From an uncultured Fibrobacter sp. (GTDB lineage Bacteria; Fibrobacterota; Fibrobacteria; Fibrobacterales; Fibrobacteraceae): a stretch of 64,000 bases of DNA. Numbering within the stretch: position 1 is the first letter of the stretch; each line of letters opens with the position of its first letter. Under the pieces are notes generated by a model, which was not told the origin of the DNA, made no database searches, and worked only from the letters and a program-made list of their open reading frames with translations. The stretch is from positions 1 through 64,000 of the forward strand of contig CAMKMX010000010.1 of assembly GCA_946414025.1 (NCBI GenBank), given 5' to 3'. Below are positions 61,168 to 64,000 of the stretch, in pieces. A program made the position numbers and the translations under genes.

Positions 61168-61758
61168 ATGAATACATTGGAAGCCATACGCACGCGCCGC
61201 AGTACCCGCAAGTTCAAGGCACAACCTGTGGAAATAGAAAAGCTACAGGCCATTGTGGAGGCGGGGCGTTTTGGACCTACCGGCGGTAATGCCCAGACGA
61301 ATCACTTCTTCGTGATTTCGGATGGGGCTGTAATCGCTAAGCTCAAGGAGCTGGTTCAGGCCGCGTTCGCGAAGATGGAACTTCGTGAAGACCTGTACAA
61401 GAGCCTCAAGAATTCTATCACCCTTGCCCGCAAGGGAAACTATTCTTTCTGCTACACGGCGCCGGTGCTTATCGTGGTGGCGAACAAGAAGGATTACGGC
61501 AACAACATGGCCGACGTGGCCTGCGCCGTAGAAAACATGATGCTTGCGGCCAACGAGCTGGACCTGGGTAGCTGCTACATCAACCAGCTCAAGTGGCTGA
61601 ACGAAGACCCGACGATTTTGGAATACCTGCGTGGCTTCGGCTTGCGTGAAGACGAGCGGGTGTACGCTTCTGTCGCCGTTGGTTACGCCGACACCGAAAG
61701 CGGCCTCCCGAATCGAAACGAGTCTCCTCGCGTCGGTAACGAAGTGGTGTTTGTGTAA
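61168..61758 (+). CDS. Nitroreductase-family flavoprotein
   Basis: 196 residues from ATG 61168 (AAAAGG upstream; a GTG lies at 61159). FMN-binding pattern: IRTRRSTRKFK at the start, FGPTGGNAQTNHFFVIS in the middle, DVACAVENMMLAANELDLGSCYIN, and SVAVGYA near the end. It uses NAD(P)H to reduce a nitro compound, quinone or similar; the true substrate is unknown. It may be co-transcribed with folE, 12 bp downstream. Confidence 0.9.
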   Translation: MNTLEAIRTRRSTRKFKAQPVEIEKLQAIVEAGRFGPTGGNAQTNHFFVISDGAVIAKLKELVQAAFAKMELREDLYKSLKNSITLARKGNYSFCYTAPVLIVVANKKDYGNNMADVACAVENMMLAANELDLGSCYINQLKWLNEDPTILEYLRGFGLREDERVYASVAVGYADTESGLPNRNESPRVGNEVVFV

Positions 61759-61770
61759 AAGGATAGCCAG

Positions 61771-62337
61771 ATGAATTTAAAGATGATGGAAGACGGATTT
61801 CGGATGATTCTTACCGGCATGGGCGAAGATCCGAACCGCGAAGGATTGCTGGAAACGCCCCGTCGTGTGGCGAAGATGTACGCCGAACTCATGACTGGAC
61901 TTTCGGGTGAAATGAAAGCCGAGGATATCCTCAAGACGCGCTTTCACGAAAAGTACGACGAGATGATTATCGTGCCGGACATCGAGTTTGCCAGCATGTG
62001 CGAACATCACTTTTTGCCGTTTACGGGCAAGGCCCATGTGGCCTACATTCCGGGTGACTGCGTGGTGGGACTGTCGAAAATTCCCCGAGTGGTGGAGTTC
62101 TATGCCCGCTTCCCGCAAATCCAGGAACGCATGACCCGCCAGATAGCGGAACTCATCCAGAAGGAGCTGAACCCGAAGGGCGTGGCCGTTGTGCTCGAGG
62201 CGTCGCATATGTGCATGACCATGCGCGGGGTGAAAAAGCCCGGCGCTACCATGGTCACGACCCAGCTTTTGGGCAGGTTCAAGACCGACGAGAAGACCCG
62301 TGCGGAATTTATGTCCCGCATATATGCCCCTCGGTAA
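61771..62337 (+). CDS. folE: GTP cyclohydrolase I
   Basis: 188 residues, the usual length. Zinc ligands are in [12 protein letters not shown] and [42 protein letters not shown] is the conserved substrate loop. It makes dihydroneopterin triphosphate from GTP, the first step to folate. It follows a nitroreductase-family gene by 12 bp. Confidence 0.96.
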   Translation: MNLKMMEDGFRMILTGMGEDPNREGLLETPRRVAKMYAELMTGLSGEMKAEDILKTRFHEKYDEMIIVPDIEFASMCEHHFLPFTGKAHVAYIPGDCVVGLSKIPRVVEFYARFPQIQERMTRQIAELIQKELNPKGVAVVLEASHMCMTMRGVKKPGATMVTTQLLGRFKTDEKTRAEFMSRIYAPR

Positions 62338-62377
62338 GGATTTTAGTATAATTATCCTGTAAGAGGGTCCTTCTGCC

Positions 62378-62420
62378 CCAACCACGGCCTTACGGCCTAA
62401 CCACTAACCACGGCCTACTA
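62378..62420. repeat. Short heptad-like repeat (locus E)
   Basis: Units ACGGCCT and AACCACT/AACCACG recur at 7-8 bp spacing in the leader of glycogen synthase. It is less regular than loci A-D and F. A TATAAT (62347-62352) lies upstream and could be the -10 box. Confidence 0.5.
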
Positions 62421-62423
62421 ATT

Positions 62424-63653
62424 ATGAACGCTGCTATTCTTACTAACGAGTTTCCGCCGGAGATTTACGGCGGTGCAGGTATTCACGTCAAGTTCCTGAC
62501 CCAGGAACTGGCAAAACTTTGTCATATAGAAGCCCGCTGTTTTGGCGACCAGAATATTGACGAGGACAATATCCGTGCGATTGGTTTCTCGCGGAAGTTG
62601 GGTCTGAACCCGAAGGACGACCGTTTCCAGAAAATTTTCAAGCCGTTGGACATCAACCTCCAGTGGGCGGCAGCCCTCGACAATATCGATGTCATTCACT
62701 GCCACACTTGGTATAGCCACTTTGGTGGAGTGCTTGCCAGTCGTCTTTTGCAGTGTCCGCTGATTCTCACTACCCACTCGCTGGAACCCCACCGCCCGTG
62801 GAAGGCAGAACAGCTGGGAGATGGCGGCTATGCCATGAGCTGCTGGATTGAACGCACGGCCTATGAGGCTGCCGACGGCGTGATTGCCGTAAGCCAGGGC
62901 ATGAAACGGGACGTGATGAAGCTTTACGGCGTGCCCGAAGACCGGGTGAAGGTGATATACAACGGCATCGATCCGGACTTTTATGCTCCGACTTTCAACG
63001 AAGATATTTTGACTAAGTGGGGAGTGGATCCCAAGCGTCCTTATGTATTGTTCGTGGGTCGCATTACCCGCCAGAAGGGCATCAGCCAGCTGATCCAGGC
63101 CATTCCGCAAATCGACAAGAGCGCCCAGGTGGTGCTCTGTGCTGGTGCTCCCGACACCATTGAACTTGCCGACGAGTGCAAGGACCTCATCGAAGAGGTG
63201 CAGAAGACCCGCGACGGCGTGGTGTGGATTCAGGAGGCGGTTCCTCACGAGGAACTTCGCGTGCTTTACAGCCACGCTACCGTTTTCGCGACCCCTTCGC
63301 TTTACGAGCCCTTCGGTATTATTAACCTGGAAGCCATGAGCTGCGGCACTCCGGTGGTAGGTTCTGCGGTGGGAGGCATTCCCGAAATTATCGTGGACGG
63401 CGAGACCGGATTCCTGGTGCCCCTGAAGCACGTCTCCGAAACGGACTTTGATCCGGCAGACCCCAAGGCTTTCCAGACGGACTTTGCAAGCAAGCTGAAC
63501 AAGATTCTTGAAAATCCGGAACTGGCAAAGAAGATGGGCGAAGTGAGCCGCAAGCGGGCCATCGACGTGTTCAGCTGGAAGTCCATTGCCAAGCAGACCT
63601 TCGACTTCTACGCCGAATGTATCGAGCGGTACAAGAAAGAAGGCAAGCGGTAA
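62424..63653 (+). CDS. glgA: Glycogen synthase (GT4/GT5-like glucosyltransferase)
   Basis: 409 residues with two Rossmann domains. N-terminal TNEFPPEIYGGAGIHVKFL, then HCHTWYSHFGG and THSLEPHRPWK. The C-terminal half has FVGRITRQKGISQLIQAI and the sugar-nucleotide site YEPFGIINLEAMSCGTPVVGS. This is the shorter glycogen synthase type (TIGR02149-like) with a nucleotide-glucose donor, ADP-glucose or UDP-glucose. It fits glycogen storage in Fibrobacter. Heptad repeats flank it on both sides. Confidence 0.88.
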   Translation: MNAAILTNEFPPEIYGGAGIHVKFLTQELAKLCHIEARCFGDQNIDEDNIRAIGFSRKLGLNPKDDRFQKIFKPLDINLQWAAALDNIDVIHCHTWYSHFGGVLASRLLQCPLILTTHSLEPHRPWKAEQLGDGGYAMSCWIERTAYEAADGVIAVSQGMKRDVMKLYGVPEDRVKVIYNGIDPDFYAPTFNEDILTKWGVDPKRPYVLFVGRITRQKGISQLIQAIPQIDKSAQVVLCAGAPDTIELADECKDLIEEVQKTRDGVVWIQEAVPHEELRVLYSHATVFATPSLYEPFGIINLEAMSCGTPVVGSAVGGIPEIIVDGETGFLVPLKHVSETDFDPADPKAFQTDFASKLNKILENPELAKKMGEVSRKRAIDVFSWKSIAKQTFDFYAECIERYKKEGKR

Positions 63654-63655
63654 AG

Positions 63656-63731
63656 CAGTTCGGATTTCTGAGTTCGGAATTCCGAATTAATTTTAATTCT
63701 GAAATCCAAAATCTGAATTCTGAATTTTCTC
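63656..63731. repeat. Heptanucleotide repeat, inverted arms (locus F)
   Basis: Left arm has GTTCGGA, TTTCTGA and ATTCCGA units. Right arm from about 63694 has AATTCTG, AAATCCA and AAATCTG. It is the same subfamily as loci A and C. The right arm runs into the coding end of the minus-strand DsbD-like gene. Confidence 0.75.
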
Positions 63732-64000
63732 TACAATCCCCTCTACCGTGAGCAACTCCGGCAGCACAATCTGCTTGGAGGCGTCTCCGGCGGGGTAGAT
63801 GGCGTAGGCAGGCACCCCTGATTTTTCCATGCTTTGCAGAAGTGCGTTGACTTCGGGAGTTTCCCGGGTCCAGTCCGCCTTTACAAGGGCCACGTTCAGG
63901 CTGTCCATGGCGCGGACAAAATCTTCGTCTTCGAGGACGGCGGCTTCGTTGGCCTTGCAGGTGAGGCACCAGTCGGCGGTAACGTCGATAAAGACGGTGC
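63693..64000 (-). CDS. DsbD-like thiol:disulfide interchange protein, C-terminal part (runs off the window)
   Basis: Only the last 102 codons are in the window. They encode a thioredoxin-fold domain: VFIDVTADWCLTCKANE with the WCxxC redox motif, then VALVKADWTRETPE and SGVPAYAIYP with the cis-Pro. This matches the C-terminal domain of DsbD, which passes electrons from the cytoplasm to the periplasm. The final residues (NSDFGFQN) are encoded by the heptad repeat of locus F, so the natural C-terminus has probably been extended by it. Confidence 0.85.
   Translation of the reverse strand, partial: TVFIDVTADWCLTCKANEAAVLEDEDFVRAMDSLNVALVKADWTRETPEVNALLQSMEKSGVPAYAIYPAGDASKQIVLPELLTVEGIVEKIQNSDFGFQN

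Overview
The window looks like a chromosomal segment of a Fibrobacter species (phylum Fibrobacterota, anaerobic fibre degraders). The strongest pointer is a tandem trio of lipoproteins ending in the Fibrobacter-typical FISUMP (Fib_succ_major paralogous) domain. Secreted enzymes with Ser-rich linkers, GH9 and GH5 glycoside hydrolases, an oxygen-independent class III ribonucleotide reductase, a succinate/acetate CoA-transferase, futalosine-route menaquinone synthesis (MqnA) and glycogen synthase agree with it. No rRNA, CRISPR array or intact insertion sequence was seen. There is one tRNA, tRNA-Gly(GCC).

Layout. 1-5.1 kb: an ABC-F ATPase, a secreted polysaccharide deacetylase, a small secreted protein and folD. 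5.2-11.1 kb: a five-gene Dpp/Opp-type ABC transporter operon whose first permease carries an odd 14-residue repeat insertion. 11.2-20.6 kb: a barrel-like protein, secreted GH9, a Nudix-patatin-DUF1653 cluster, a minus-strand group (small repeat protein, GH5, CoA-transferase), then mqnA and a response-regulator/GGDEF gene. 20.9-26.6 kb: three collagen-like/FISUMP lipoproteins. 26.8-37 kb: a PHP-domain protein, a barrel protein, BamD, LptF and LptG, a GAF-GGDEF protein, a sodium:solute symporter and a lipoprotein. 37.2-40.5 kb: an anaerobic ribonucleotide reductase locus with putative NrdR boxes. Here the glycyl-radical domain is split off as a separate 48-residue ORF and the activase gene seems to have lost its ATG. 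40.5-41.5 kb: a rhomboid-like protein.

41.5-48 kb is accessory DNA. It holds a long imperfect hairpin, an AT-rich run of unknown membrane proteins, a stand-alone polymorphic-toxin type 44 domain with a DUF5412-like neighbour, a HipB/HipA pair with palindromic operators, and tRNA-Gly with a partial copy of its 3' end nearby. 48-64 kb: a class III nucleotide cyclase with a 59-residue membrane protein upstream, HemW, two very large paralogous surface proteins, an FKBP-type lipoprotein, N-acetylglutamate synthase, a nitroreductase, GTP cyclohydrolase I, glycogen synthase and the C-terminal end of a DsbD-like protein that runs off the window.

The gaps between genes are rich in small repeats of two main kinds. 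One is composite hairpin repeats, with matched changes on both sides of the stems and swappable loop inserts. The other is degenerate heptanucleotide (7-bp) tandem repeats at six loci, several arranged as inverted arms. One heptad array separates nrdD from its glycyl-radical domain, and others run into the ends of folD and the dsbD-like gene. The split class III reductase and the heptad repeats are the observations most worth following up. All calls come from reading the sequence; no database search was run.
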